Shown: piece by piece, positions 1 to 9,663 of the stretch
How the letters are laid out: each line of letters starts with the position of its first letter
How positions within the stretch are numbered: position 1 is the first letter of the stretch
From: Priestia megaterium NBRC 15308 = ATCC 14581
Lineage (GTDB): Bacteria; Bacillota; Bacilli; Bacillales; Bacillaceae_H
Direction: 5' to 3'
NCBI RefSeq assembly: GCF_000832985.1
Contig: NZ_CP009920.1
Span: 1,178,001-1,242,000 of the forward strand
Length of the DNA stretch: 64,000 nucleotides
Made by a program: the position numbers and the translations under genes
Notes under the pieces: model-generated
The model's database searches: none
What the model was told of the DNA's origin: nothing
Seen by the model: only the letters and a program-made list of their open reading frames with translations

Positions 1-379
1 ATGTTTCAGGCGTCGCCCATAGCTCTTTGCTTCTTTTAATAATCTCACAGCGCAAATCTTGAAAAGTCTTTTCTGCTTTCTCGCTTTTTTTCTGCAGCTG
101 TACAGTATAAAAGTAAAGTGAGAAGGTAAGCAATAGAAACATCAAATGTCCCATGTTGCCTAACAAAAATGAAAAAAATTCGCTAAACGTCCTAAAAAAA
201 CCGCTTTGAAATATGAAAAAAAAGTAGCTAATAACAGCCGTTACACTGGCTAAAAACAAAAGCTTCCATTTTTTCTCTTTAGCTTTCAGCTTATTGACTG
301 TCTCTTTTCTTTTAATAACGCTAGCTAATATATATTGAAGTGTTTCATCGTTTTCAAAGTCTACCACTTTGTTTTCCAT
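1..379 (-). CDS. ypbF: YpbF-like membrane protein (DUF2663), 3' end cut by window
   Basis: An open reading frame of about 126 codons starts at ATG 377-379 behind a strong SD (AGAGGGGGGG) and runs off the left edge without a stop. The N-terminus (MENKVVDFENDETLQYIL) is followed by a basic stretch, then two hydrophobic segments (about residues 40-60 and 72-92) and a charged tail, as in the small two-helix YpbF family. Its place upstream of ypbD and recQ matches B. subtilis, although ypbE is not found between them. The function is unknown in the family; membrane location is inferred. Confidence 0.75.
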   Translation of the reverse strand, partial: MENKVVDFENDETLQYILASVIKRKETVNKLKAKEKKWKLLFLASVTAVISYFFFIFQSGFFRTFSEFFSFLLGNMGHLMFLLLTFSLYFYTVQLQKKSEKAEKTFQDLRCEIIKRSKELWATPET

Positions 380-472
380 TATTCCACCCCCCCTCTTATG
401 CTAGTACAACATATGAGGGAACATAAAAGATTATGTGGGGAGTATTGAAAATAATGGCTGTTTCCTTAACCT

Positions 473-1078
473 TTACTGAATTAATTCTTCTGGCTGTGCA
501 GATTCCCCTTTTGATTTTCGTATCTGCAGGCCCAATAAAAAATCAATGAGAAAATGAGTAAAAATCGTAACATACAAATTTTCAGTCCACCAAAAAAGCA
601 ACCCTATTAAAAAGCTTAAAAACACAACCGAAATAAAAAGAAACCACTTTTTTAAATATCGAATGTGAACGAGTGCAAATACAATACTCGCCCAAATGAG
701 GCCAAACTGAACTTGTATAACCCCTCGAAATAATATTTCTTCTGAACATGCAACGATTATGCAAATAAGGATCAGATGAGGAACAGAACGATTAGCAAAT
801 AAACGTTCATTGATCCCTCCGTCATCGTATAAATGCTCAGGTACGCATTTCATTAGAAGTATATCTCCTCCTACTACAAAGAGAGCCGTTCCTCCCCCGT
901 ACAATAAAATAGAAGACCAATCCAGCTGAAAAAACTGCAAAAAGGAATTCCACGAATCGAATGTAAAAAAACCGATGCCTAAAGCAATGAAGCAGATGAG
1001 CAGCTGTGTTACATATAAATTTTTAACTAGCTCTGCATCTGTCATGGATGAAATAAGCTCTTGCTGTGATTTTGCCAT
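473..1078 (-). CDS. ypbD: CPBP (Abi/CAAX-like) intramembrane protease YpbD
   Basis: A 201-residue protein with several hydrophobic segments. It carries the CPBP signature: EEILFRG (EExxxR motif), then FALVHIRY with a histidine, then a third motif THFLIDF. These are the metal-binding/catalytic positions of the family. The start chosen is ATG at 1078 (MAKSQQEL), which overlaps the recQ stop (TAATG) and has an AGGAGAG SD; the longer frame would run inside recQ. It is translationally coupled to recQ. The physiological substrate is not known; proteolytic activity is inferred from the motifs. Confidence 0.8.
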   Translation of the reverse strand: MAKSQQELISSMTDAELVKNLYVTQLLICFIALGIGFFTFDSWNSFLQFFQLDWSSILLYGGGTALFVVGGDILLMKCVPEHLYDDGGINERLFANRSVPHLILICIIVACSEEILFRGVIQVQFGLIWASIVFALVHIRYLKKWFLFISVVFLSFLIGLLFWWTENLYVTIFTHFLIDFLLGLQIRKSKGESAQPEELIQ

Positions 1079-2595
1079 TATATCTCTCCTTGACGAAGCA
1101 AACGAGCTAATTCTAATTCCCAGCCTTGAAATGTCCATTGCTCCTGCTCACCATTTGTTTTTTTATAGTTTTCTAAATCCAAGCCGCAGCAATCGCAACA
1201 ATTCTCAAGCTCTGATTTTCCCGTTTCATCGAAATAGCCAAGCAGCACGTGACGACGGCATTCTTTTGTCTCAATAAACCCCTTCATCGCACGATACTTG
1301 TCATGTTTGTTTCGAAGACGTTTATTTACAGCCGCAACAATCGTTTCATGCAGCGATGCAGGAATTTTCCAGGGTTCGACATATTCATTTTTCACTACAT
1401 TTTCTTTGTACAAATAATAACGAATAAATCGCCAATGTGTTTCTTGAACACCCACTGTATAAAGAAAGTGAGACTCTACTTGTTTTAAAGGAATGGCCTG
1501 ATCATGGTTTCGTAAATACGACAAGCAGTATAAGATGGTATCTGAAGAAGGAAGCTCAATTTCAAGTAAAGAATGAGCAAAATCATCGTCTCCTTCAGCA
1601 TAAAGCAAGATCGCAATACTGTTTCGCTGATCACGTCCACTTCTTCCAATTTCCTGTACATATGCTTCTAACTGCGTAGGTGTATGAAAATGAATAACAA
1701 AGCGAACATTCGATTTGTTAACCCCCATTCCAAATGCACTTGTGCAGCAAATGATATCAAGCTGATTTTCTAAAAATTGCTGTTGAACAAGCATTCTTTC
1801 ATTCGGTTCCATTCCCCCATGGTAATACTGCACTCGCTGTATCCCATTTTCCTTTAGAAGCTGCGTTAATGCTTCTGTCCAAGATCGGCTGGAACAATAG
1901 ATAATTCCCGGACCTTGCAGTTCACTAACGTACATCAGTAATTTCTCTTTTTTTTCTTCAATACTTGCAACAAAATCAACTTCCATCGCAATATTACTTC
2001 GATTCATGGAATAGATGTGCTCGTTGACAGCAGGAAGCGATAAGTAGCGCTTAATATCTTCCACTACTTCCCTAGTCGCAGTTCCCGTTAGTGCCAGACA
2101 TAGCGGACTGCCAAGTTCCTTCCATATATCTCCTAGCTGTAGATAATCTAAACGAAAATCATGTCCCCACTGAGAAATACAATGCGCCTCGTCCACAACG
2201 AAAAGGCCTACCTTTGCCTGCTTTAATGCTTCTACTACAACAGCATTTTGCAAAATTTCAGGAGATGCATAAATAAAACGATAAAAAGCTAAATTTTTTA
2301 GCGCTCGTTGTTTTTCTTCTTGTTGTAGGAAACTATTTAAGGCAATAACTCGCTTTTCTCCGCTTGCCTTTAGTTGTTGAACTTGATCTTCCATCAGTGA
2401 AATTAAAGGAGATACAATCAGCACCGGTCGGTTCAACAAATAAGCTGGGAGCTGATAGCACAATGATTTTCCTGTTCCTGTAGGCAGAACCGCTAACACA
2501 TTATGACCGGTTAAAATATCTTGAATAATCTCTTTTTGTCCTATTCGAAATTGGCTATAGCCGAATTGTTTCTGTAGAAGTTGTTCTATCTTCAC
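1078..2595 (-). CDS. recQ: ATP-dependent DNA helicase, RecQ family (RecS-like)
   Basis: A 505-residue superfamily 2 helicase. It has Walker A LPTGTGKS, Walker B DEAH, the RecQ-specific loop after DEAH (CISQWGHDFR), and motif VI QEIGRSGRDQRNS. A C-terminal Cys cluster (ECRRH and CCDCCG) is the zinc-binding subdomain. No HRDC domain is visible, so this is the short RecQ form called RecS in B. subtilis. GTG 2595 is preferred over the upstream GTG at 2607 because the protein then begins like RecS; the SD is weak. It lies between ypbB and ypbD in a tight minus-strand operon. Likely role: unwinding DNA in recombination and repair. Confidence 0.88.
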   Translation of the reverse strand: MKIEQLLQKQFGYSQFRIGQKEIIQDILTGHNVLAVLPTGTGKSLCYQLPAYLLNRPVLIVSPLISLMEDQVQQLKASGEKRVIALNSFLQQEEKQRALKNLAFYRFIYASPEILQNAVVVEALKQAKVGLFVVDEAHCISQWGHDFRLDYLQLGDIWKELGSPLCLALTGTATREVVEDIKRYLSLPAVNEHIYSMNRSNIAMEVDFVASIEEKKEKLLMYVSELQGPGIIYCSSRSWTEALTQLLKENGIQRVQYYHGGMEPNERMLVQQQFLENQLDIICCTSAFGMGVNKSNVRFVIHFHTPTQLEAYVQEIGRSGRDQRNSIAILLYAEGDDDFAHSLLEIELPSSDTILYCLSYLRNHDQAIPLKQVESHFLYTVGVQETHWRFIRYYLYKENVVKNEYVEPWKIPASLHETIVAAVNKRLRNKHDKYRAMKGFIETKECRRHVLLGYFDETGKSELENCCDCCGLDLENYKKTNGEQEQWTFQGWELELARLLRQGEI

Positions 2596-2618
2596 ATCAA
2601 ACACCACTTTTTTTAGTA

Positions 2619-3668
2619 TCAGGTAAAATGTTTTGCTAATACGAGACGAATCTGAAAATAGGTAACGTCGTCTTTTACTTCTTCTTTTATCACCTTTAAT
2701 TTATTTGTACGCAAACCTTCAAAAGCTGAGATAATTTTTTCCTGCTGCTTAGGCGATACGTATGCATCGATTGAAAAAGATGGAACAAACAGAGCTAATT
2801 CTGCAATATGATCTTCAATTGTACTTTCTTTCAAACGCCTTATATAAGCAATTTCTTCAAGCGTCTTGCCTTTTTGAAGCCAGCTATACGTTTTTAACGT
2901 CGAGCTTGTCAAAGGCAATTCTAAATATAGATCACGTAAAAAAGAAGACAGTACATGAAAGCTTTCATTATTTTTACTTACTTTTTCAATGATATGGTGA
3001 ATAACCCCTAAAAGTTGAATATGAACATAATGCTCATCGAGTTCATATTGATATGCTAACTGATTTTTTGTAAAGCCTACTCTTTGGTATCCAGTCAGCT
3101 GCAAAACAAAAAGAGACGCGTCCCGTTCCGTGCAACCTTTCAAACACATTCGGAGCTCTTCGAATAGCTCGGCGGCTAACTCTTGACGCGTTTGCTTTTG
3201 AGACATAATATACGTTTTGACCCATTGAATGACCTCGGCATTTTTGGAAATGGGTAAAAACCCTTTTTGAAAATACTGTAGGTTTGATAAGGTCTGAATG
3301 AACAAAGTGATTCTTGCTAAAAATAATTGAGTACTGCTTGCGAATTTCCATCCGTCTAAAGCTGGATGAAAGGGTCGAGCCGTCAGTTCACCTTCAAGGC
3401 GTGCTTGTCCCTTATCTGTCATCACATACTTTTGATTTTCAGTTTCTTCAATATACTGCTGTTCTTTTAGATATGCAACGCAGGTTTCAAAAGACCGTTT
3501 ATCTAAGTAAACAAATGACTGAAAAAGAAACGAAATTCCAAAAATTTTTCCGTCTTGAATCGTTTGAGCTGACTTTTTACCTGTTAATAAATGATAAATA
3601 CCATAGGCGGTTCGCTCACCTTTTAACTGTTTTATACAAAATAAAATGCTAACTTGAATATAATTCAA
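2619..3668 (-). CDS. ypbB: YpbB, helix-turn-helix domain protein
   Basis: About 349 residues. The C-terminal part (SSTLKTYSWLQKGKTLEEIA ... STIEDHIAELALF) is the HTH domain typical of YpbB and of proteins next to RecQ-type helicases. The N-terminal part resembles a winged-helix module (YVMTDKGQARL). The TTG at 3668 is the better start, with AAGGAAG about 9 nt upstream; the longer frame's TTG at 3677 sits too close to that SD. It overlaps no neighbour and ends 23 nt before the recQ start, so the two are co-transcribed. A role as helicase partner is inferred from gene order. Confidence 0.75.
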   Translation of the reverse strand: MNYIQVSILFCIKQLKGERTAYGIYHLLTGKKSAQTIQDGKIFGISFLFQSFVYLDKRSFETCVAYLKEQQYIEETENQKYVMTDKGQARLEGELTARPFHPALDGWKFASSTQLFLARITLFIQTLSNLQYFQKGFLPISKNAEVIQWVKTYIMSQKQTRQELAAELFEELRMCLKGCTERDASLFVLQLTGYQRVGFTKNQLAYQYELDEHYVHIQLLGVIHHIIEKVSKNNESFHVLSSFLRDLYLELPLTSSTLKTYSWLQKGKTLEEIAYIRRLKESTIEDHIAELALFVPSFSIDAYVSPKQQEKIISAFEGLRTNKLKVIKEEVKDDVTYFQIRLVLAKHFT

Positions 3669-3815
3669 AGGTGTCAACTTCCTTTCTCATTCATTGTACC
3701 AAAAGTGACCAATAGCATGTGAGATAAAGGCTTTTTAGCTCTTTCCTTTATGTATCAAAACGTTTGGGTAAGTGAAGAAACCTTGATTTGATAAGCATTC
3801 TCAGTGACTTTTCTA

Positions 3816-3844
3816 TTGAAAAGTTTTATAAATCATTTTACAAT
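3816..3844 (+). promoter_or_regulatory. Candidate SigA promoter for fer
   Basis: TTGAAA (3816-3821), 17 nt, TACAAT (3839-3844), about 80 nt upstream of the ferredoxin start. A second TATAAT (3885-3890) lies nearer the gene but lacks a well-spaced -35. Confidence 0.45.
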
Positions 3845-3892
3845 GAATAAGGAGAAATTTCACTCTTGATTCGCCAAGAGATTATATAATGA

Positions 3893-4174
<282 letters not shown>

Positions 4175-4183
4175 GTATGGAGC

Positions 4184-4217
4184 AAACCTGTAGTGTACAT
4201 GCTGCAGGTTTTTTTAT
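4184..4217 (+). terminator. Rho-independent terminator of fer
   Basis: Stem AACCTG/CAGGTT with a short loop region, followed by seven Ts, 10 nt after the fer stop. Confidence 0.8.
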
Positions 4218-4220
4218 ATA

Positions 4221-4250
4221 TAAAAATCGCTCTCCCCGGGAGAGCGATTG
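4221..4250 (-). terminator. Terminator of ribU
   Basis: Near-perfect palindrome AATCGCTCTCC/GGGAGAGCGATT. On the minus strand it is followed by TTTTT, just after the ribU stop at 4253. Confidence 0.85.
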
Positions 4251-4252
4251 AA

Positions 4253-4828
4253 TTAAACAGCAATGCGACGTGTGATCCATTGCTTCATTTTTGAAAACAA
4301 TAAGACAAAGATAACCCCTGTTGCTGCTCCTTTTATTAAGTTAAACGGCAAAATACCTGCAACGATATATTGACGTGCTTGTTCACTAGACATTTCTGGC
4401 GATTGCAAGAAGATTGTATACGCTGGTAAGAAGACATAATAATTTAAGACAGCCATGAGTACCGTCATTACCACCGTACCCGTAACCAAACCTATCGTTA
4501 CACCTTTAGCTGTTTTAAATCGGTTGAACATGTATGATACAGGAAGAACGAACAGTAAACCAGCCACAAAGTTCGCCACTTGACCAACTGGAACCCCTGT
4601 AGCACTTCCTTGAATTAAATAATTCAATAAATTTTTTATTCCTTCTACTATAACAGCAGCCATCGGTCCAAATACAAGTGCTGCTACGAGTGCAGGAATT
4701 TCGCTAAAATCAATTGTTAAAAACGGAGGTAATCCAGGAATTGGAAAATTAATCATCATTAAAATATAAGCAATACTACTTAACATTCCTAGTATGACCA
4801 GCTTTTGAGTTTTCTTACTTTGTTGCAT
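4253..4828 (-). CDS. ribU: Riboflavin/FMN ECF transporter S component RibU (FmnP)
   Basis: 191 residues, almost entirely hydrophobic, with five to six membrane segments. It has the S-component features IPGLPPFLTIDFSEIPAL and FGPMAAVIVEGIKNLLNYL, which are characteristic of RibU. It would bind riboflavin at the membrane and use the shared EcfAA'T module encoded elsewhere. The FMN riboswitch directly upstream supports the substrate. SD AAGGAGAGAGG. The B. subtilis order fer-fmnP-serA is conserved. Confidence 0.95.
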   Translation of the reverse strand: MQQSKKTQKLVILGMLSSIAYILMMINFPIPGLPPFLTIDFSEIPALVAALVFGPMAAVIVEGIKNLLNYLIQGSATGVPVGQVANFVAGLLFVLPVSYMFNRFKTAKGVTIGLVTGTVVMTVLMAVLNYYVFLPAYTIFLQSPEMSSEQARQYIVAGILPFNLIKGAATGVIFVLLFSKMKQWITRRIAV

Positions 4829-4894
4829 CTTGCCTCTCTCCTTCTTTGTGATCCACTCTTCAAAGAAGAAAGGTTCAACTTTATATCCCCACGC

Positions 4895-4927
4895 AAAAAC
4901 CTCCCAACAAATGATTCGTTGAGAGGA
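4895..4927 (-). terminator. Riboswitch-controlled attenuator terminator in the ribU leader
   Basis: On the minus strand, CCTCTCAACGAA pairs with TTTGTTGGGAGG and is followed by TTTTTG. It lies between the FMN aptamer and the ribU SD, as expected for transcription attenuation when FMN is bound. Confidence 0.85.
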
Positions 4928-4986
4928 GACATGGCAGGCATATTTAATAAACGTTCATCACATTAGGTTTTGAACGCTGAACCTCC

Positions 4987-5122
4987 ACCTTCTCCCATCC
5001 AGACTGTACTGTCGGCTTTGGAATTTCACCAAATCTGCTCGTATGTATTACATATAAGCTCGCGGGCTCAAAACAATTTGTTTTTTACCGCCGGTCGGGA
5101 ATTTCACCCTGCCCCGAAGATA
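4987..5122 (-). promoter_or_regulatory. FMN riboswitch (RFN element)
   Basis: The minus strand carries the conserved RFN blocks in order: CTTCGGGGCAGGGTGAAATT, CCCGACCGGCGGT, GAGCCCGCGAGC, GGTGAAATTCC, and CCGACAGTACAGTCTGGATG. It precedes ribU and its attenuator. Established function: FMN binding lowers expression of riboflavin transport. Confidence 0.97.
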
Positions 5123-5145
5123 GACCAATATTTAATTATGAATTT

Positions 5146-5174
5146 ATTATATGTTATCTCGAATTAAAAGTAAA
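5146..5174 (-). promoter_or_regulatory. Candidate SigA promoter for ribU leader
   Basis: TTTACT (5174-5169), 17 nt, TATAAT (5151-5146), with the predicted start about 20 nt before the riboswitch. Confidence 0.6.
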
Positions 5175-5349
5175 TAAAGAAGTTTTTTAATTCCTATTAA
5201 ATTGATGTCTTTTATAAACTTCATTACTGTTTTATATGTAAAATAAGGAAATAAGTGCATAACCAACAGCATTATAACATATTTATAGTTTCAATTTTAC
5301 GTTTATAATTGTGTATTTGATAACTAATCGTAAAGTTTGAAAAATATAA

Positions 5350-5378
5350 TTGACAGAATTTTTTTAACATGGTAAATT
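5350..5378 (+). promoter_or_regulatory. Candidate SigA promoter for serA
   Basis: Consensus TTGACA (5350-5355), 17 nt, TAAATT (5373-5378), 46 nt upstream of the serA start. The rest of the 5175-5423 gap shows no T-box or other leader structure that I can recognise. Confidence 0.55.
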
Positions 5379-5423
5379 ATCAAATATTTGATGATAGTAA
5401 AATCCAAGGGAGATGTTCACGTC

Positions 5424-6998
5424 ATGTATAATGTATTAGTAGCTGATTCAATTAGCAATGAAGGTCTTGCTCCACTACTTGAAGCTCCTCATGTGAATCT
5501 TACGCGAAAAAAAGTTGAAGAAGTTGAGAATGATTTGCATACGTACGATGCGCTTTTAGTACGGAGTGCTACGACGGTTACAGAGGATTTGCTGGCAAAA
5601 ATGCCGAATTTAAAAATTGTTGCTCGCGCTGGAGTAGGTGTCGATAATATTGATATTGAAGCCTCAACCAAACGAGGGGTTGTCGTTATTAACGCTCCGA
5701 ACGGAAATACCATTTCAACGGCGGAACATACATTTGCTATGATGGCTAGCTTGTTTCGGCATATCCCCCAAGGAAATGCTTCAGTCAAAGCGCGCGAATG
5801 GAACCGCTCAGCATTTGTTGGAACAGAGCTTAATCGCAAACACCTGGGCATTATCGGATTTGGACGAATTGGCTCAGAGCTTGCCAAACGCGCAAAAGCC
5901 TTCAATATGAGCGTTCACGTTTACGATCCTTTTTTAACCTCTTCCCGAGCTGAAAAGCTAGGCGTAGAACTATTATCCCTGGATGAATTACTAGCAGCAG
6001 CGGATGTTATTACCGTGCACACTCCACTTACCAAAGAAACAAAGGGATTGCTCAATCGTGACACGTTAGCCAAAACAAAGAAGGGTGTGTTTTTATTAAA
6101 CTGCGCACGCGGCGGGATCATTGATGAAAAAGCCTTAGTTCATTATTTAGAAATTGGCCATGTTCAAGGTGCAGCTATTGACGTATTTGAAGTTGAGCCG
6201 CCGATTGATAACCCTTTGTTACATTTTGATCAAGTTATTACAACTCCCCATTTAGGAGCTTCTACAAAAGAAGCCCAGCTTAACGTTGCTGAAGACGTGG
6301 CACATGACGTTTTGCGTTTTCTAGAAGGTAATCCTGTAAGCTCATCCATTAATTTACCAACGCTTTCTAAAGAAGTTTTTGAAAAAATTCAGCCGTTTAC
6401 GAGCCTTACTAAACAAATGGGAGCTATCTTATCTCAATGCATGCGAGAACCTGTTCAGCATATCTCTATCTCCTACGGAGGTACAGTGACGGATTTGGAA
6501 ACCACTTATATTACACGAAGCTTATTATCAGGCTTTTTAACTCATCGTATCGACTCACCTGTTAACGAAGTCAATGCTTCTATGATTGCCAAAGAACGAG
6601 GAATTACATTTGGTGAAAAAACATCGGAAGATACGCAAGGATATTCCAATATGATTGACGTTACCGTAACAGGCGAACAGCGTACATTTACCATTACGGG
6701 CACCTATATAGCCGGCTATGGACCTCGAATTGTTAATATTGATTCGTTTGATATTGATTTTTATCCGGAAGGACATCTTCTTTATATCCGTCATAGTGAT
6801 CAGCCTGGAGTTATTGGAAATGTAGGGAAAGTACTTGGAGATTTACGTATTAACATTGCTACCATGCAAGTGGGCCGTAAGCAAAAAGGCGGAGAAGCCA
6901 TTATGATGCTTACGTTTGATAAACTTTTAGATGATTCTGTCATCGCTTCGTTAAAACAAACAAACGAAATTGTGACCATACAGCGTATTGAATTGTGA
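5424..6998 (+). CDS. serA: D-3-phosphoglycerate dehydrogenase
   Basis: 524 residues; first step of serine synthesis, oxidising 3-phosphoglycerate with NAD. N-terminal substrate domain; Rossmann motif GIIGFGRIGSELAKRAKAF (about residues 142-160); catalytic region NCARGGIID and the histidine in TPHLGAST. The allosteric-substrate-binding and ACT domains follow (HSDQPGVIGNVGKVL), giving the long form typical of Bacillus. The start MYNVLVADS at 5424 has SD AAGGGAGA at proper spacing; the upstream in-frame ATGs (5388, 5391) lack one. Monocistronic: a promoter precedes it and a terminator follows. Confidence 0.96.
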   Translation: MYNVLVADSISNEGLAPLLEAPHVNLTRKKVEEVENDLHTYDALLVRSATTVTEDLLAKMPNLKIVARAGVGVDNIDIEASTKRGVVVINAPNGNTISTAEHTFAMMASLFRHIPQGNASVKAREWNRSAFVGTELNRKHLGIIGFGRIGSELAKRAKAFNMSVHVYDPFLTSSRAEKLGVELLSLDELLAAADVITVHTPLTKETKGLLNRDTLAKTKKGVFLLNCARGGIIDEKALVHYLEIGHVQGAAIDVFEVEPPIDNPLLHFDQVITTPHLGASTKEAQLNVAEDVAHDVLRFLEGNPVSSSINLPTLSKEVFEKIQPFTSLTKQMGAILSQCMREPVQHISISYGGTVTDLETTYITRSLLSGFLTHRIDSPVNEVNASMIAKERGITFGEKTSEDTQGYSNMIDVTVTGEQRTFTITGTYIAGYGPRIVNIDSFDIDFYPEGHLLYIRHSDQPGVIGNVGKVLGDLRINIATMQVGRKQKGGEAIMMLTFDKLLDDSVIASLKQTNEIVTIQRIEL

Positions 6999-7002
6999 CA
7001 TT

Positions 7003-7034
7003 GAAAAAAAGAGCCTGAGCGGCTCTTTTTTTTA
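7003..7034. terminator. Bidirectional terminator serA / M23 peptidase
   Basis: AAAAAAGAGCC TGAGC GGCTCTTTTTTTT lies between the convergent genes; the stop of the minus-strand gene falls in its T-tract. Confidence 0.85.
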
Positions 7035-7721
7035 TGGACTTATTTTTAACACTTGTCCTGCATTTAACATCGTATTTTCTAAATGATTCCACTTTCTTAG
7101 CTGATCCATATCTACTTCATATTTGACTGCAAGCTCAGATAATGTATCTCCTTGATGGATAAGAATACAGTTATCAGAAGTCTGATGTAACTGCTGAAAA
7201 ACCGTGGCAGCTAAATCGCTTTTTACGTATGCAGATAGTTTTTGCTTGTCCAATTTGGCAAGTGGGTTTACTGCATTGGTTTTATCCGGATTCCACCTTC
7301 CTTGATGAACTTCAAAATGCAAATGTGCACCTGAAGATCGCCCTGTATTGCCAACTCGTCCAATGTTTTGACCTGCGGCTACACGATTTCCTTCTGCAAC
7401 AAAACGTTCCTCTAGATGAGCATAGACCGTTTCGTATCCATTTGTTTGTTTGATAAAAACAACCTGTCCATATGTATTTGAATAATAAGAGCGGCTCACC
7501 ACTCCTTTTGCAACAGCATACACCTGTGTACCAACAGGTGCTGCTATATCAATTCCAAAGTGTTTGGCGTGACGTGAACCAAATATATCAGTTAAGACTC
7601 CTTCAACCGGCCACTCCCACTGCTTCTCTTCTGCTTTTACCATTTGCCCGCCCAAAAATAAAAGACCTATACACAATCCCATTACTAATACAACCAATAT
7701 TCTTCTTAACACGTCAATCAT
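7032..7721 (-). CDS. Secreted M23-family endopeptidase with C-terminal LysM
   Basis: 229 residues. A signal-anchor segment (residues about 5-24) leads to a peptidase M23 (LytM) domain. The zinc ligands are visible in HFGIDIAAP (H, D) and HLHFEVH (HxH). A LysM motif follows near the C-terminus (ILIHQGDTLSELAVKYEVD). ATG 7721 has SD GGAGG 10 nt upstream; the longer frame does not. Probably a peptidoglycan hydrolase or a regulator acting outside the membrane. Its place between serA and resE is not part of the B. subtilis order that I recall. The exact substrate bond is not inferable. Confidence 0.82.
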   Translation of the reverse strand: MIDVLRRILVVLVMGLCIGLLFLGGQMVKAEEKQWEWPVEGVLTDIFGSRHAKHFGIDIAAPVGTQVYAVAKGVVSRSYYSNTYGQVVFIKQTNGYETVYAHLEERFVAEGNRVAAGQNIGRVGNTGRSSGAHLHFEVHQGRWNPDKTNAVNPLAKLDKQKLSAYVKSDLAATVFQQLHQTSDNCILIHQGDTLSELAVKYEVDMDQLRKWNHLENTMLNAGQVLKISP

Positions 7722-7800
7722 GAAGAAAGAACCTCCTATGTAGATCATTGCACACAAAACATACTATATGCCAATTCCTTCTCTTTTAGACTTGTTTATA

Positions 7801-7850
7801 GAAAAAACAAAGAGATGTGATTCTCCACTGAATCACATCTCTTTGTTATT
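7801..7850 (-). terminator. Terminator of resDE
   Basis: 18-bp perfect stem AACAAAGAGATGTGATTC/GAATCACATCTCTTTGTT followed by TTTT on the minus strand, about 40 nt after the resE stop. Confidence 0.93.
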
Positions 7851-7890
7851 CTTATTATTTCAGCCGAACAAGCTGTTATTTAGCATGTGT

Positions 7891-9663
7891 TTACTTTGGC
7901 AGTTTGATAAAGAAAGTTGTTCCTTCATTTAATTCACTTTCAACCGCAATGATCCCTTGATGTGCCTCCACGATATTTTTGGCGATTGCAAGCCCAAGAC
8001 CAGTTCCTGACTTCCCTCTTGTTCTGGCTTTATCCGCTTTATAAAATCGTTCAAATACAAATGGAAGATCTTCTTTCGGAATGCCTGCTCCTGTATCTTG
8101 AACAGAAAGATGGATTTCGGATTGACTTTTATCAAGATGCAGCTTTACTTCTCCGTAGTCATCCGTATGACGAATAGCATTATCAATTAAGTTTGTCAGC
8201 ACTTGTTCCATACGGTCTGAATCAATCATCGCCTCAAATTCATCTTCTACTTTTCCATTAAGAGACAATTTAATATGTTTTTCTTTAGCTAACCCTTGAA
8301 ACTTACGCAAAACACGTTCTGTAAATTCAACCATTGCTACAGATTCTAAGTGAAGCTGCACATGTCCCGCTTCCATTCGCGCCAAATCTAAAAGTTCATT
8401 TACAAGCCGGCCCATACGGAGTGATTCATCATAAATCACCTGTGCAATTTCTTTCTTTTCTTCATCCGTACTTGCAATATCGTCAATAATAGCTTCACTA
8501 TAACCTTGAAGCATAGAAATAGGTGTACGCAATTCATGAGACACGTTTGCAATAAAATCTTTTCTCGATTTATCAAGTTTACGCTCTTCAGACATATCTC
8601 GTAGTACGGCTACAGCACCGCGAATTTTCGTTTGATTATAGAGCGGTGACATTAAAATGACCCATGTTTTCCCTTGAATTTTCAATTCTGCACTTCGCTC
8701 GGTTTCAGTCTCTACTACCGTTTGAAACAAATGGACAACGTTTGCTGGAAGCTCCGGCACCTGCTGATTGTTGACATCCTGCTCATAATACCAAGTCTGA
8801 AGAAAATGCTCCGCTGGGGGGTTGGTAATTAAAATCGATCCGTCTCTACTAAACGTAATAACACCGTCTGCCATACTGCTTAAAATACTTGAAAGCTGCT
8901 CTTTTTCCTGATTAAGCGCATTGAGGTTAAACTTTAACTGCCTGCCCATTTGATTAAAAGCAATCGCTAACTCTCCAATTTCATCGTGAGTTAAAATAGG
9001 TACTTTTGTATCAAAGTTGCCTTTTGTTACTTCAAATGCCGCCTGCCTCATTTTTCTAAGAGGCGCTGTAATTCGAGTGGATAAGAAAAAAGCAAAGATA
9101 GTAGTTAAAATAATAGCAATACCTGCAGCCAATAAAATGAACTTAGTCGTATACTGAGCGGGTTCTTCAATTTCAGAAAGAGATTGATACAAATAAACGC
9201 CGCCTGTCGGTTTGTTATCTTTCATTAAAGGTACACCGACAACAAACATTAAAGGTTCATCACTCGTGTCTTTCTTTGTGGTCATGTACATTTTTTCCCG
9301 TATTACTTTACCTTTTTCAACCACTTGATTTAGCTGATCGTTTTGTTTAACAATGGCCGAAATAGCTTTCTTATTTTCTTTATCAGGATGGGTGGAATGC
9401 CAATAAAAATCTTTGTCTTGAACAATAACTACACTTGCTTGGTCTGCAAGTTCACGAGCAATGGATAGTCCTAGTTTTTCATCGTCCGTTTCCTGCACAA
9501 TGGTAGAGATTTTAGCAGCTGTTTTAGTTAAACGGTTTTCTGCATCTACAACATGATAATTTTCAAAAAACTGAAGCAATAAAATAGTCAAAATAAATAA
9601 AACAAGCGTGACGAGCAATAGGATAGTAAACCATAGTTTACCAACTACACTTCTCCAAAACAT
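7891..9663 (-). CDS. resE: Sensor histidine kinase ResE
   Basis: 590 residues. TM1 (about 10-32), extracellular sensor region, TM2 (about 173-195), HAMP (about 196-248), PAS-like domain (about 255-360), HisKA with the phosphoacceptor His in [12 protein letters not shown], and HATPase motifs [24 protein letters not shown]. It is the kinase of the ResDE system that controls aerobic/anaerobic respiration in Bacillus. Its ATG overlaps the resD stop by one base (TGATG). Confidence 0.95.
   Translation of the reverse strand: MFWRSVVGKLWFTILLLVTLVLFILTILLLQFFENYHVVDAENRLTKTAAKISTIVQETDDEKLGLSIARELADQASVVIVQDKDFYWHSTHPDKENKKAISAIVKQNDQLNQVVEKGKVIREKMYMTTKKDTSDEPLMFVVGVPLMKDNKPTGGVYLYQSLSEIEEPAQYTTKFILLAAGIAIILTTIFAFFLSTRITAPLRKMRQAAFEVTKGNFDTKVPILTHDEIGELAIAFNQMGRQLKFNLNALNQEKEQLSSILSSMADGVITFSRDGSILITNPPAEHFLQTWYYEQDVNNQQVPELPANVVHLFQTVVETETERSAELKIQGKTWVILMSPLYNQTKIRGAVAVLRDMSEERKLDKSRKDFIANVSHELRTPISMLQGYSEAIIDDIASTDEEKKEIAQVIYDESLRMGRLVNELLDLARMEAGHVQLHLESVAMVEFTERVLRKFQGLAKEKHIKLSLNGKVEDEFEAMIDSDRMEQVLTNLIDNAIRHTDDYGEVKLHLDKSQSEIHLSVQDTGAGIPKEDLPFVFERFYKADKARTRGKSGTGLGLAIAKNIVEAHQGIIAVESELNEGTTFFIKLPK

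Noticed and set aside
975-1277. Plus-strand ORF across the ypbD/recQ junction
   Set aside because: It is a shadow of two well-supported minus-strand genes, with no SD or recognisable product.
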